DNA from: Arctopsyche grandis
Taxonomy: Eukaryota > Arthropoda > Insecta > Trichoptera > Hydropsychidae
Length of the DNA: 64,000 nucleotides
Assembly (NCBI RefSeq): GCF_051622035.1
Contig: NC_135365.1
Location: 15,356,001 to 15,420,000 of the forward strand
Direction of reading: 5' to 3'
This document shows, piece by piece, positions 11,380-23,973 of the stretch (position 1 is the stretch's first letter; each line of letters starts with the position of its first letter). Under the pieces are notes generated by a model that was not told where the DNA came from, made no database searches, and worked only from the letters and a program-made list of their open reading frames with translations. The translations under genes and the position numbers were made by a program.

Positions 11380-11547
11380 TTGGAGCGGTCGCCTTTCGGG
11401 CTGTCGAGTGTCGGTGTAGGTCGAGGGCGGGTCCCGTCAGCGGGCCGAGCTTTTTGGTCAGGAGTCGAGATAGTCGTAGTGGTGCGTGGGTCAGTGCTCG
11501 GCAGTCGAGGCCAAAGCCCAGGCCAGAGAGCAATCGTGGAGCGCAGG
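11380..11547 (+). promoter_or_regulatory. GC-rich 5' region of the AGFG1-like gene
   Basis: A GC-rich island in an otherwise AT-rich window lies directly before the ATG at 11548. It probably covers the promoter and 5' UTR. An open frame runs through it back to 11254, but the extra residues are Val/Gly/Arg-rich and unlike the family. Confidence 0.4.
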
Positions 11548-14140
11548 ATGCGTCGCGCGGGGGCGGCGGGGGCGGCAGCGGGAGACTCTGCCGAGGAAAA
11601 GTCGCTGGTGGCGATGAGAGCCGTGGCCGCCCGCCCAGGCAACACCAGCTGCGCCGAATGCGAACAAAGAGGCCCCACCTACGTTGACGTCACCATCGGC
11701 TCCTTCGTCTGCTCCAGATGCTCGGGCCTGCTGTAAGAAACCCCATTCCCATTTCACACCCCACCCCACCCCACCCCACCCCACCCATCTGTCACTTGTC
11801 AACATCTCACATCTTTTGACAACCAGCTTGCCAACCTAACGTTTTCATTTTCAATTATGTAGCACAATCTTCAATCTTCTTTTGTTATTGTAATAAAATA
11901 ATATGAATTTAAAAACACGTATATACGGCCATAGGAGACTTTGTTTGGAAAAATATATCATACATGAAATTAATTGTAATGCCTTTATAAATATATTCAA
12001 AATTATTACAATGATTTTATTTCAAAGTTAGATTAGATATTAAGTTTTTCTCGATGAAAAATAAAAAAGAGGACTATAAGGGGAGGTACCATTTCCGGTC
12101 AACTTAAAAATTTGAAAAAAATTCACGTCGTATCGATAATAATTTCAGTGACCGATATGTTTCTGTTCGATAGGACGAACGTTGTTCAAAAAAAAAATTC
12201 ACTGACACATTTTTTCTAGATCATGAAAACGTGATCGGTGATCGATTCTGAGTTCGAATTAGTCAAAATCTCGAGTTAAAATTTTCGCATGATCACAAAA
12301 CTTTATCTATTGTTACTACGTACATAGATAAAGTAAAAATTATAGACTCGTCATCTATTTCTTTTATAAGCTTGTGTAGACATTTTGCCGTATCGAGAAC
12401 GTGAGTACACAACAAAAATGGGTATCAAGTCAACTTATAATGAAGCAACTATCTCATGTTATATTTAGCTGATAAGCATCGATTCCGTGATATTATATTA
12501 TAACACTGTCGCCAGTACATAGACCTATCGGATTATGTTGAAATACTTTGGTAATACGAAGACCTAATCGTACCTTTTTCCTTATCGTATTACAGAACTG
12601 TAAATGTGTTTGGTAAATAAAACACTGTCGAGTTAATGAAAATAGAGAAAGTGAACTGAAATCAAATATGAGTCAAGATAAACTTTCACTTCCAGTCGAT
12701 TGAAATTATCAATGCCTAATAAATATCCGTTTTTCTATGATAATTAATTTAAATGTACATATATGTAGATATTTTAAATTCATACGAAAATTTTAATTTT
12801 TAAAAATATAAAAAGTCAAAAGTTCTCCAGGTCAATGATACTGTGTATGGTCAGATGAATGAATGTGTGTAACTATGAATAGAAATGAATAGAAGCGTGT
12901 TCCGCCATTCAACAATGAACGACTCGTAGCCGAGATGTTTGATAAGACTGTGAAGTATACATAAAACTTACATTCACTTGATGTGCTAATTTTGTAACTA
13001 TGTTTGCAGACGAGGTCTCACTCCTCCACACAGGGTGAAGTCCATTTCAATGGCAACGTTCACACCTGAAGAAATAGTCTTTATTAAAAGTAAAGGCAAC
13101 GACTATTGCAGGAGTATGTGGATGGCGCTTTTCGAGGGCGAACAACCCAAATTTAAAGAAGAACAAAATCTAAAAGATTTTTTATCCGATAAATATGAAA
13201 AGAAGAGATATTATTTGGATTCAAGTATTAGTTCCGATAGACCAAAAATTGCCAAAGAGCCATCTGTTACGCCCCAAAGTTCTACGCCAAACGAAAACAG
13301 TATTTGGAGTAGCATTGCGCTTAAACAACCGGTCAAGATTCCTAATGTTAGTGCGAGAATATCTTTAAAAGCAAATGTGACCCCTGTTCAACCTATACTG
13401 ACCAATCATACGAATGACTTTTCTTCCACTTCAAGGTGTGTTTTTATATCTAAAATATATATTCGACAAGTTATTACTAAAGACTACCATTTTAGAACTT
13501 AAATTATTGTATTTGTTTCCAGATTTCCTGTTGACTTTTCTAATGCTGAGATCTATAATTCTAGTCAATTGAACAACAATTTCAATGTTCCTTCTACACC
13601 TCCCCAAAGTTCATTTGCAGCATTTGATACGGTGAATGCGAATACTGTGTCTCGTAAGTTGCTTATTTTTTATTATGGTACATACTTATCTGTATTTATA
13701 AGCACACATGTAATTGAGTATATTTTTAAATTTTCAACAGCGGATCGTTATGCAGCTTTAGCAGACTTGGATATTAGTCTGCGACAGCAAAACCAGACTC
13801 AAAGTAAAGGTTCGTTATAGTCCAAATCGGATTCCATATTTTAAAATCATGTCTAAATTTGATAATGTATGTATATTGTTATTATTATAGATGAGAGCGC
13901 GAAACCTACAGCTTTTAATCCATTTGATGGTGGTAATTTTTCTAATGGTTCAAGAAATCCTTTTTATCCCAATACACAGGCCAATGGGAATTCCTTTAAC
14001 CATCCTAATCCTTTTATTGTGAGTATACTTATAAGATTTTAAAATTTTTATAGTGAAATTTATAATTGATTTTAATAAATATTTTGCAGATGGGCCCCAG
14101 TATTACGCCTTCTGGACAATCGAAAAATCCATTCTTGTGA
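11548..14140 (+). CDS. AGFG1: AGFG1/drongo-type ArfGAP with NPF motifs (6 exons)
   Basis: Exons are 11548-11732, 13010-13435, 13523-13653, 13741-13809, 13891-14018 and 14090-14140. All are GT-AG and the sum is 990 nt, giving 329 residues. Residues ~33-150 form the ArfGAP domain. The zinc finger is C35-x2-C38-x16-C55-x2-C58 around QRGPTYVDVTIGSFVC, followed by RGLTPPHRVKSISMATFTPE and the conserved KYEKKRYYLD. The C-terminal half is low-complexity with NPF motifs (NPFDGG, NPFYPN, NPFI, and NPFL at the stop), which bind EH domains of Eps15-like endocytic adaptors. Vertebrate AGFG1 (HRB) acts in endocytic sorting and acrosome formation; the fly orthologue is drongo. At 329 aa it is shorter than the human protein (about 560 aa), with fewer FG repeats. 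The start at 11548 follows an island of GC-rich sequence. An AATAAA lies at 14561-14566. Confidence 0.92.
11756..11786. repeat. (CCCAC)n microsatellite
   Basis: Perfect pentanucleotide repeats just after the first splice donor of the AGFG1-like gene, within intron 1. Confidence 0.9.
11787..13009 (+). other. intron 1 of the AGFG1-like gene
   Basis: A 1.3-kb intron with no exon or recognised transposon. It is AT-rich with several TCGATA-type motifs. It ends with TGTTTGCAG at 13001-13009. Confidence 0.6.
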
Positions 14141-15235
14141 TAGTTAATCTGCATCCTTAAGTGACCTTTAAAAGACTATAAATGCCTTATAAATGTTAAA
14201 TATGAGTATTTTATTCTTTATAATAATAGTATATTTAATAACACTTATGCTTGTATCATTGTATATTTACACATGCATAGAGAATATATTTCTTGATTCA
14301 TATTTTGTTATTAATAACATTGTAGATATTTTACAATATTGACCCATTATCTGTTGCTCTCTTTTTATATATATTAATCTGTGGTAAAATTGCCCAGTCA
14401 ACATAATATTTAATTTTATATTGTATATGATCAAATTAGTCAATAATGCTTATTAAAAATGTTATACTTTTTCAAAATGTTTGTAATGAGAATGTTTTTA
14501 TATTATTTATTGTTATTAATAAATTTGAAGCTTGTCACAATTCTGCACAACGCTTTTGTAAATAAATATTTATTTTTTATTATTTTTGAATCCACTTCTG
14601 TTTGAATTAAGTGCAAGTTTTTTTTGTTGATCATTCATTTAAATATAAATATTAAATTTTTGGCATAATGTACATAATTGTGCAATGAATTTGATCCTTT
14701 GTTTTGTAACATTGATACTTAATTACCTTAATTCAGAGTTGAAATTTTTTGGTTGAAATAGATGAGTTTAATTCAGAAAAAAAAACTGCAACGAATAAGC
14801 TCGTCATACATATAAATAGATTTGCATGTTATTTAAACCAAAACAGATATCTCTCGTTGTACTTTCACCGATTCATAGAATCCTTGAATGTAGTCAATCT
14901 GTTTGTAGGTCACTGTACTGAAAGTGGGAGATAACGCCGACCGCAGCTTTGCTTGTACATAAATAAGCACCATATTTTACTAAATCTATCATGTGTTTTA
15001 CACTAAATCCTACAAAACTAAAACTTCAGTATATGAAATTATTACACTCATATTAGATAAGAAGTAGGCTGTGCTTGTGAGGCAATTATGTAAAACAGGG
15101 GGGGGGGGGGGTGATGAGATTTTTTTTCTATGTTTCATTCTAGTTTTGTACGACCTCAGCGTTGTACCGATAACAGCATCAAAGCGACTCATTATACTGT
15201 CTGCAAAGAAGTTTCGCTTCAAAATAAATACAAAC
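14141..15235. other. 3' UTR of AGFG1-like gene and intergenic
   Basis: AT-rich 3' flank with AATAAA signals, then unassigned sequence. A run of 12 or more Gs lies at about 15100-15111. Confidence 0.4.
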
Positions 15236-15238
15236 TAA

Positions 15239-15487
15239 GGGCGAAATCACACAGGGAAGAATGGTACGTCGTGTGCTTGGCTCTCTGCTGTGTCAAATAG
15301 GGGATATACCGCCATCGATCACTGTCAAGCAAGGATAAAATTTTACCGAAAACACTCCAGGGGGTGATTTTGGGACGATGTGTGCTAGGCGTGTCTTGAA
15401 TATTTACAAGGCATGCCACATTTTTTTCGCATGTTTAAAAGTATCTAAAAAACCAATGTGACACGTTCCTTCTGTGTGATTTCGCCC
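15239..15487. mobile_element. PIF/Harbinger-like MITE, copy 1
   Basis: A 249-bp element begins GGGCGAAATCACAC and ends GTGTGATTTCGCCC. It is flanked by TAA on each side (15236-15238, 15488-15490), which fits the TWA target of PIF/Harbinger elements. It shares internal ATCGATCACTGTCAAGCA with the copies at 26.0, 30.1 and 51.7 kb. Confidence 0.82.
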
Positions 15488-15490
15488 TAA

Positions 15491-16417
15491 TGGATTTCTT
15501 TCATATATTACTTTGCACTATCAATATTATTCCCGCGTTTACTTCTATCTCTGTTTAATATTGCTGTTTATCTCAAAAATTGTTATTATTTTTATTGTCA
15601 CTAATACTTATCTTGTAAGGAATCTAATACGATTTAGGCTATTTTATTAGTTCATTGATAAAAGTGATGAAATAGGAACAGTCTCAGGTGAATCATTGTA
15701 ATCGTAAATGCAAGAAGCACAAATAAGAGTACTTTCAGCATAAATAAGAACACGTTTCGCATTTACTTTTACGTTATGTTTCGACACATTGTTAACACAT
15801 GGCGTAGTAACGTATATAATTTAATTCTGCCTTATAGCGGAAACGAAGATATATTTTGAAGAATAGTCTCGGAGAGATCGTGTCCATCCAGCTTCCAGCC
15901 AGATAAACTCGCCCAGAGTCCACGAAGTCCTTGCTCGTTTTTCGTCTTTATTTATTTCCCCTATTTGATATGACACCATATTTATTATACCTGTTGGGTT
16001 TTTTTGAGATTTATAGATGTCATTATTATTAAATAGGTAAGAAACACAAAAAAGTATTGGGACGTATGTATAAATTTCAAGAACGTGCTTGAATACTGAT
16101 TTTGACACTCGAGACATCTGTTTATATATGTATAGAAGAAAATTAATATCACAGTGAAGCGTAATAATTTGTTTTTGAGCGTTGAGCCGCACTGCTAAAA
16201 TAAATACCCAAATAAGTATACATTTTTATAACTGAGTTAAGAAATGATAAAAAAAATCATAATTAAAATTTTTGACATTGAGAACAAGTGGGAAGATAAT
16301 CGAAAATAATTGAGCTGATGGATTGGTAGAAATGATGTTGGCTGCCCTGCAAGTTTGACAGCCGAATCTCGTCTCGATTTGCCGATTGCTGTTGAGCTTG
16401 GGGCTCTTTTTGTCATA
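15491..16417. other. intergenic
   Basis: No supported gene. The 123-aa minus ORF at 15821-16192 has no recognisable similarity. Confidence 0.35.
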
Positions 16418-19002
16418 ATGTGGGCTCGAAGTGGTGCTGTGGCGAATGCGGCGCTGCTACAAGCGCTGCGCCTTCCATCACATACTATCAATTCTATTCG
16501 GTTTCTATTTTTATGTTATTCTTGAAAGCATAACCTATATACATAACCTTCAAATTTTTGTACAAGGGGCTCGATAACTTCCGTTGTCTATTATAATGAA
16601 TTTAAATCAGTGAATTGCAACGTGTATATCATATTTTTTTCTAACGCCTTTTTTAAATATATAATTAATGTTAGAAAAGAGAATCCCAAAAATATTTTCT
16701 TAAACTGATTTTCTTCAAATGGTATTTTATATATTTGTATTGATTGGTAATTGAATTTTTGATTGCGACAAATATATTTCCAGTGAGAGATAACAGAACC
16801 TCAATAACCAAAGCTGTTTACACTATGTATGTATATATATGTACATATATGCAGGCGCGGCTCGTGCATAGAAACTGCGGCGCTGCAGCACCCCCATAAA
16901 GCCGGAAAAATAATTCGACAACGACCCTCCGCCATTCATTTATGAATTTTTTTATATTTTTAAACGAAATATCTGTGAACCAACAGTCGAGAACACACAG
17001 TTGTGAGCGATTTGTCATGAACCAATCATCAGTGTGCGAAATGTCGGTATGCGAACATTCTTGAACGAGTTGTTAGTGAACGAAATATCCGTGAACGATT
17101 TGTCGTGACACCGTTGTAGAGATCATGAATGACTATTCACACTAAACTTGTTCATAAATATAATAGTACATTTTTTTAGGTATGTATTTCATGGGGCCAT
17201 GACGCCAAACGGTTTTATGTGTCGGCTGAAACTTTAATTTTTATCTAAATTCATGTCATAATGATCATCTTTCGATTTTTACTCCCATTCTTCTACATAG
17301 ATATCTCTTAAAGTGAATCTGCAATGGTTATTCATTTGAAAACAAAAGCAAGTAACAAATTAAATGTCGAGACTAACATGAGCTTAGTATTTGCAAAAAC
17401 TCAACTGCGATATTTGGGCTGTTTGACGACAAGCAATTTCAACCACCTAATTAAATACGTACGAGTTAAAATTATATTGAATTATACATTATTATATTGC
17501 ATTTTACTAAAAATTATTTTTTGGATTTGTTTCTATTAAAAAATCCTTTTTAAAATGTATTGTGGTCACTTGTCTTCTATAAAATAGGGTTGCAGATCAT
17601 TTGGACAGATCATAGACTCGGGAATAGTTAGGTATCTGTCTTCTACAGTATCAAAATTTAATGTGATAAATCAAATTTTGTAAAAATCAGTATGTTATAA
17701 ATTGAAGCAAATTAATTTAACATGTATTTTGTATACATTTTATGTCCCAAGAAATTGTATATGTTGAAAATTTACGTTGATTTGATCATCTCATGTTTAT
17801 AAATTCCAGAGAATCGATTCTGTGCAATGCCAAGAAAATGTCTGTGTATGCGCCTTACTACATCGAACCAATAATTAAAAAGGAGGACTTGAATAAGATA
17901 ATCGAAAATGATGAAATTTCTAAATATATGGGCGTTCCTGTAAAAGCTCCATTGGTGGATCAAACTAGCTCCAGTTTTAATAATGAACTTGTCCGGTGTG
18001 TAATATTTCACTACTCCTAAGATGATTATATACAAATTAAAGAAAAAATATTAATCTTTGATTGTATTATTCAAATGTATTAATCTGATTTTAGAAAGTT
18101 CATAAATCATATAATGGAAGCTGGTAACAAAACTTTGGCAAGAACACTTATGGAAAAAACATTCGAAAATATAAAACGAAAGCAAATTGAGAGATATCAT
18201 TTGGCAACAGATCAAGAGAAAAAGAATGAAATTGAATTAAATCCTGTTAAAATATTTCATACAGCAATATTCAATTGCCGACCTATGCTTGAATTGATGC
18301 CGGTCAGAAGAGGGGGTGCTACCTATCAGGTAATAATATTTTTAAGTTAATGTAGCTTTACATTCTTGTAGTTTTCATTTGCGTATGTGTGATTTTAAAG
18401 TGGCTTAAACCAATTGAGGAAAATAGAATTTGTCTTTTATAAATCATTTAGATGTAATCTTTGTATATATCATAGTGAAATTATAATTACACTGACGTTT
18501 CAGTGAAATCATATCTACTTACATTTTAACTGGGTTTAGTTACTAATTTATTTATTTATCTTTATATGTATATATTTATTTAAACATTGTGGCGCAAAAG
18601 GATTTGTACTTGTAATGTGACAACGTTGCAAACTTTTTCCAGTAATTCAATATGTGGTTGATTTTTTATTATTAATTTACACAGTGCGTAATTCATTTCT
18701 AGGTACCAGTTCCTGTTAGAGACAATCGCGCTAGATTTCTAGCAATAAAGTGGATGATTGCTGCTGCTAAAGAAAAGGATTCCAAAATGCGTTTTCATGA
18801 AAAATTAGCTTGGGAGTTGATAGATGCAGCCAGTAATCAAGGCAAAGTTATAAAACGTAAACAAGATCTTCACAGGCAGTGTGAGAGCAACAGAGCATAT
18901 GCACATTATAGGTATTTTAAATCATCATTATTTTTCATCAGTTAAGTAAAAATAAATTTAAATACACAAATAAAATCTGATTTATGTTACAGGTGGAGCT
19001 AA
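16418..19002 (+). CDS. mRpS7: mitochondrial ribosomal protein S7 (uS7m), 5 exons
   Basis: Confident exons are 17810-17995, 18095-18329, 18703-18911 and 18993-19002. I add an inferred first exon 16418-16500. With it the coding length is 723 nt, or 240 residues, close to human MRPS7 (242). The body is uS7: KKMSVYAPYYIEP, LVRKFINHIMEAGNKTLART, PVKIFHTAIFNCRPMLELMP, VRRGGATYQVPVPVRDNRAR, RFHEKLAWELIDAASNQGKV, ending AYAHYRWS. uS7m binds the 3' domain of 12S rRNA in the small mitoribosomal subunit head near the mRNA exit. The last exon is tiny (GTGGAGCTAA, after TTACAG). The proposed exon 1 encodes MWARSGAVANAALLQALRLP then SHTINSIR, Arg-rich and acid-free like a mitochondrial presequence. It ends in phase 2 (CG|GTTTCT), exactly what exon 2 (A GAA TCG) needs. 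Its donor is weak, so that exon is less certain than the rest. An AATAAA lies at 19069-19074. Confidence 0.88.
16850..17111. mobile_element. fragment of a repeat with GTGAACGAAATGTCG motif array
   Basis: Inside mRpS7 intron 1, a run of variants of GTGAACGAaATGTCG (for example AGTGAACGAAATATCCGTGA) ends GTGAACGATTTGTCGTGAC. That is the reverse complement of the left edge of the 38.5-kb insertion. It belongs to the same family as the inserts at 35.2 and 39.1 kb. Confidence 0.6.
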
Positions 19003-19255
19003 AATAGATATCTTCAAATTATCATATTGAAATGTTGCTTAGTTGGTTAATTTTTTCTGTTTCGTCAAAATAAAATTTTGTATATCAATACTACTGTGTA
19101 CATACAATGTTTTATTTCAAGTAGAAGTTTCACAGTATGTGAGAGAATAAGAATTGCTGTTAAATATATACATCACGATTTATACACAATATGACTGATA
19201 GTATATTGAATAAATATAATTTATTAAATGGGTACTGATGTGCTTATATATTATA

Positions 19256-19310
19256 CTAGCTGCATGTGTGCACATAATTGTGCACCCGGTAAAATATCGC
19301 AATTCGGATC
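19256..19310 (-). mobile_element. Helitron-like 3' terminus (minus orientation)
   Basis: Read on the minus strand this is CCGGGTGCACAATTATGTGC then ACACATGCAGCTAG|T. It has a palindrome (GTGCACA...TGTGCAC) just before a CTAG-T end, the Helitron 3' arrangement. The 5' end was not found. Confidence 0.45.
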
Positions 19311-19569
19311 AACGGAATTAATAATTTAAAATTTAATTAATTATTTTGAAAAAAAAAAATTGTCAGTCATTCGTGTGAACGAATATGCCGCGTCTCTTTC
19401 CACGATATACGATTCGAAGAGGGAAAAGGGAAACGGAGCGTGCTAGCGGACATCAGTATGTACTTTATACGCACGCACGCATTATACAATTATTATATAC
19501 GATATGTACATACATATATTGATAAATAGAACAGGAAAATTGTCAGTAGTGTTGTTACAGAACAATTAA

Positions 19570-19857
19570 TCTTATCTATATAAGTATATAAAAATTAATG
19601 TCTGTGTGTGTGTCTCGAATAGGCTGCTAAACCACTAAACCGATTACGATGAAACTTTCAGGATTTGTTGTGTGCATGTCCGGGAAGATTACTGTGAAAA
19701 AAAAACGGGAACGGAAACGGGAAAAACGGGAATGAGTGTCATTGCAACGCAATAATTTCAAATGTGTTCGCTACCTGCGTTTTTCCGACAAATGGGAACG
19801 GGAACGGGAATTGCATGTGTTATTATGGCATTGCAACGCATGCCGGGGTTCAGCTAG
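19570..19857 (+). mobile_element. non-autonomous Helitron, copy A
   Basis: It starts TCTTATCTATATAAGTATAT then AAAAATTAATGTCTGTGTGTG, and ends GCCGGGGTTCAGCTAG before T. It inserts between A and T with no duplication, as Helitrons do. It shares CGATGAAACTTTCAGGATTT-type sequence and the GCATTGCAACGCATGC 3' palindrome with the copy at 25.7 kb. Confidence 0.78.
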
Positions 19858-20021
19858 TGTTTGAATATAAATACACTCCGTAAAATAAGTGCATGGCTAT
19901 AAAAATTATTCTGTCAGAAGGAGACATAGTGATCAAAAGAAAAGTACAGACATGAATAATTTTCTTCAAAGACAGATTTTTTGAATACCAGCTCAACGAT
20001 TTTAATTTCATTAAAAAATTT

Positions 20022-20097
20022 CAGGGCTGTGGAGTCGAAGCATAAGCTAAGAGTCAGAGTCGTAGTCGGTAAATTTTAAAGCGACTCCACAGCCCTG
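20022..20097. mobile_element. 76-bp hAT-type MITE
   Basis: CAGGGCTGTGGAGTCG at the left and CGACTCCACAGCCCTG at the right are perfect inverted repeats. Flanking 8-mers AAAAATTT (20014-20021) and GAAAATTT (20098-20105) differ at one base. Confidence 0.85.
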
Positions 20098-20105
20098 GAA
20101 AATTT

Positions 20106-22955
20106 ATATCAACTGGTTTTACTTGAAATAAATGTAACGTGTAATAATTTTGCATGTGTACTTATATTCAGAAAATCGTTGAAATCATGTAAGATTCTGT
20201 TATTCAACTTTAAATTCTGTGCAAAAGCACAAGTAAATAATACGCAGTATCAGCTAGTATAAGATTGGAAATGCTATTGTCTGGACCAATTCCGCTATTA
20301 GAGCTTCTGTCAAATTCAACGTCAAATTACGTCAGTAGCGTGCCGTCTGCGGTGCTGATTGGTTGTTTTGGTTAGTGCCAATTTTTTCCTCATATATTAT
20401 ATTGTGTATTTTTATTGTATACGAAAAAGTGAGACATTTTAAGTAAACCATATTTTTTTCGCATAGTTTTGTAATAGCCCTATTTGTGTTAGATCGTTTT
20501 ACAATTCTAAACGAGTTCGAACTGAAATTAGTCAAATCGACCTTGCTATTGCGATCATCGATCGTCCTTCGATGTTGAAATCGGTTTTAATTTTACATAT
20601 TTATTTAATTGTTAGAAAATGTACCAACCCGGAGATTTGATGTGGTGAATACACGCGTGAACAAGTACTCATTTTGCATGTAAACTGTTTCAGTAATGAG
20701 TTTTTTCAGTGATGTTTTTTCAATGCTATACAATGATTTCAGATACTCTTTTTACCAATTTTTTTCGCCTATGGCGACGTTGCGAAATTGCATGTGTCTT
20801 TCATATTTTTATTTAAAATTATGTGATCGATCATAAGATCATACACATGACACTTGGGAACATGCCAAATAAACTTAATCACTATTTATTTACATACATT
20901 GTACGGTATTCATGTAATGCAATCATCCCTGCTACAGGTTTTTCATTCCAAATTGACCCTTTTTCATTTCAAATTGACTTTCAATGTCTACTTGAATTGA
21001 AAAAGCGTCAATTTGGAATGAAAAACGTATATAATGAATTTATTATTTTATAGTTTTTAGAAATTTAAAATGTGATGATTCAGTCAATATAATTTATGTA
21101 TATTCCGGTTACTTTTTATAAATCTATTTATGAGGCTTTGTATACATTTGAATGGATTAGGATTTTAATCTGTATTGAAATCAATTTATTTTAAGTGCGC
21201 AGAATCCATTTTATAAGTGTCCTTATTGTATACATATAATAATTTCTTATTGATCATTTTTAACTTAATAAATCGTTTGATCTGCCCACATGCCGATCTA
21301 CATACATATGTTATGTAATTTTGAACATTTAATTTATATTTTCTCATAGCTCAATTATAACAAGTTCATAATAACTATACGTAGGTACATATAAAATACA
21401 ATCATTTATTAAAATATGAAATGTAACATTTTTTATGATGCTCATCATCTACTCGAAATGATTGTTTTTTTTATATCAAATATGTTTATAATGGACCATT
21501 GTGCCTATAATTGATGCACATTTTTAAGTACAGTATTTGTTAAATATAATACAATAATTAGCCTGAATTTGGAATTTTTGTGAAACGCTGTTCACTGAAT
21601 CTAAATTACAGGATACATTATCTTGTACGATTGATATTAGATTTGATTGAAATTGTTTTGTTTAATTACAGCAGTACATATCTGTTCAGTTCCACATTGG
21701 TAAATACATAATATATGTACATACATTATATTCAGTGTGAGTATTCTATATTTTTAATTATAATTCATTAGTAACATTCATAATTAGTAATATCAATACC
21801 TCAAATTCAAATTCATCAAGCTTTACAGTGGTCATGTATTGTATTTTGCTAAATTGAAATTTCACTTTAGAGGATTAAGGAAAATATTTACTGTTTATTG
21901 AACATATTATTATGGTTGAATATTATAAATGTCATATGCATATGTATAGTATACTCATATCTAGTAACTCATCTTAAATTTATGACAATAATAATGAATG
22001 TTACTTTTTATTCGTAGAATTGTAATCATAAGCCAAACGATTTTCGGATTGTTTTTTATTCTTTATAGTTTTGTCATTCGGTGATTCTTCAGCATACGGT
22101 TAATTTATTTTAAAACGTTTTTGTTAGAAATATGGTAATATACATAATGTATATGATGATTATTTTTTGTTTATATATGACACAGTGTATCAAAGGTTTC
22201 CGAGAAAAAAACAGATTAATTTATTTTATTCAATGCTAATTTAGGAAAAATCTTTTTACCTTACACTAAGCAACAATTTTTTGTGTTTACATTGAATCAC
22301 TTAACAATGGTGAATTTAAATACTGTAAGTTATATACAGCTTGGTAAATCTCATCGCGCTTTTATATAATCAGCAAACAGATACTGAAATTGTATTTATT
22401 TAAAAAAAAAAACATTGGAGTTTTACTTTGAAATTAATTTTTTTATTATTATAAATTATAAAAATGCAAATTGAAAAATCAATATGTATAATTTGATGAT
22501 TAATTTTCTATGAAAAACATTTGACGCGCCCAAACGCCAATTCTTTTGTATTGTCAACTTTATGACATACATAGCTCGCGATTATTAGTTTTCTGCGATG
22601 ACGGTGCTCGATTCTTGTCTGCAGGTGATTTATTATTTTGATTACGAGATGAATATATCAAGTATCCACTAATCCGCGACATCGTGATCCTGACTATATT
22701 TTTTCCATCATTAGAAAGTAGAAATTTTGCCTATAAATAAATTCATCGTATCCTAGAATTTATAATACGTATACTATATTACAACATATATAATATGTAA
22801 GTGTGTGCACACATGTGACTTTCTTTAAGTTTTAATATAAATGATCGTCTGCATCCGCATTCGTATTGTTTGGTAAATAAATCATTTTGATTTTACGTAG
22901 TAGACACGATTCAATGGAGAAAGTGGACAAATATTAAATATACCCATACTTACAC
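20106..22955. other. long gene-free AT-rich stretch
   Basis: No exon, family similarity or bounded transposon seen over 2.8 kb. A small inverted repeat lies at 20938-21025 (TTTTTCATTCCAAATTGAC / GTCAATTTGGAATGAAAAA). Confidence 0.4.
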
Positions 22956-22963
22956 AGTACACT

Positions 22964-23649
22964 CAGGGATTCCGAAGATACCGACTTTCGTCACTACCGG
23001 TACTGTCGAAAAAAATCACACTATCGATAGTACCGGTATTAATTCGTAATTCATTCTAGGTTAATCATTTATTAATGTATTCAATTTTAATTAACTACTT
23101 TTAAAACTTCAAAATAATGGGTTGAGTCCTTCTACATCGCGAGAATCAGCGAGTATCAAATAATTAACTTTTTGCGTGTTCCTTACTTCGAAAAATTTTT
23201 GTGCGGAATATATATTATACATGTATATGTATTCAATTAATTGTCAAAGGAAAAAAATTGGTTTTCTTATAAAATCGAAAGGCGACGAGGCTTTCCATTG
23301 TTAAAACTATAAATCCAATTTTAATATGTATTCGGAAAGTGTCTCAAAGTCTATTATTATGATATTTTCGGTATTCTTTATCTTTGATTTTAAATTTATG
23401 ATAAACTTAGCGGCTTCTTCTAATAGCAGGTCAAAAAGGATGTTGAGTGTTCATTGGTGACTCATTCTTCGACTAATCCATATAAACTAACTGATAAAAC
23501 GTTTTCTTATAAATTCAAAACAATTCAACTAATATAAAATTTAAATTATGATATTTCGGCCCCACTTATGAGTTTATTTTGTACTACCGGTAGTAGCAAA
23601 GGCCGAATTTTGACAAAAAAAAACGGGAGAACCGGTATTAGAATCCCTA
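22964..23649. mobile_element. non-autonomous hAT-type element
   Basis: The ends are CAGGGATTCC and AGAATCCCTA. Flanks AGTACACT (22956-22963) and ATTACACT (23650-23657) match at 7 of 8 bases. Subterminal ACCGGTA-type motifs recur near both ends. No transposase frame is present. Confidence 0.65.
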
Positions 23650-23684
23650 ATTACACTTAAGTTGAAAGAAACATAACTTATATT

Positions 23685-23965
23685 CAGGGGTGTCATTGGG
23701 GGGGGGGGGGGGGGCAGCTACCCTCCCCTAGATTTGAACGGTACTATCCACGTTGTTTAATGTATTATTATGAATTAAAATACTAAACCAACAAACCAAA
23801 TATCTAAATAGATATTTTACTATTAATTTTATTGATATAAATATATAAATAAAAAAATGATTAAAATTCATATATGTACACTCATTTTTTTTAATATAAT
23901 AGAAAGTCATTCCTTAGTGGTCAAAAATTTGCCCCCCCTTGGGAAAAGCAGAAATGACACCCCTG
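23685..23965. mobile_element. 281-bp hAT MITE
   Basis: The termini CAGGGGTGTCAT and ATGACACCCCTG are perfect inverted repeats. The 8-bp duplication CTTATATT is perfect on both sides (23677-23684, 23966-23973). A poly-G run follows the left terminus. It lies 36 bp from the end of the preceding hAT element. Confidence 0.92.
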
Positions 23966-23973
23966 CTTATATT

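Noticed and set aside
11295-11805. Minus-strand ORFs of 104-127 aa over AGFG1 exon 1
   Set aside because: They are antisense shadows in a GC-rich region; the plus strand encodes the ArfGAP zinc finger.
17324-17539. ORF at 17324 as the mRpS7 first exon
   Set aside because: Its peptide could be a presequence, but its available GT donors leave phase 0, which puts exon 2 out of frame. The exon at 16418-16500 fits in phase.
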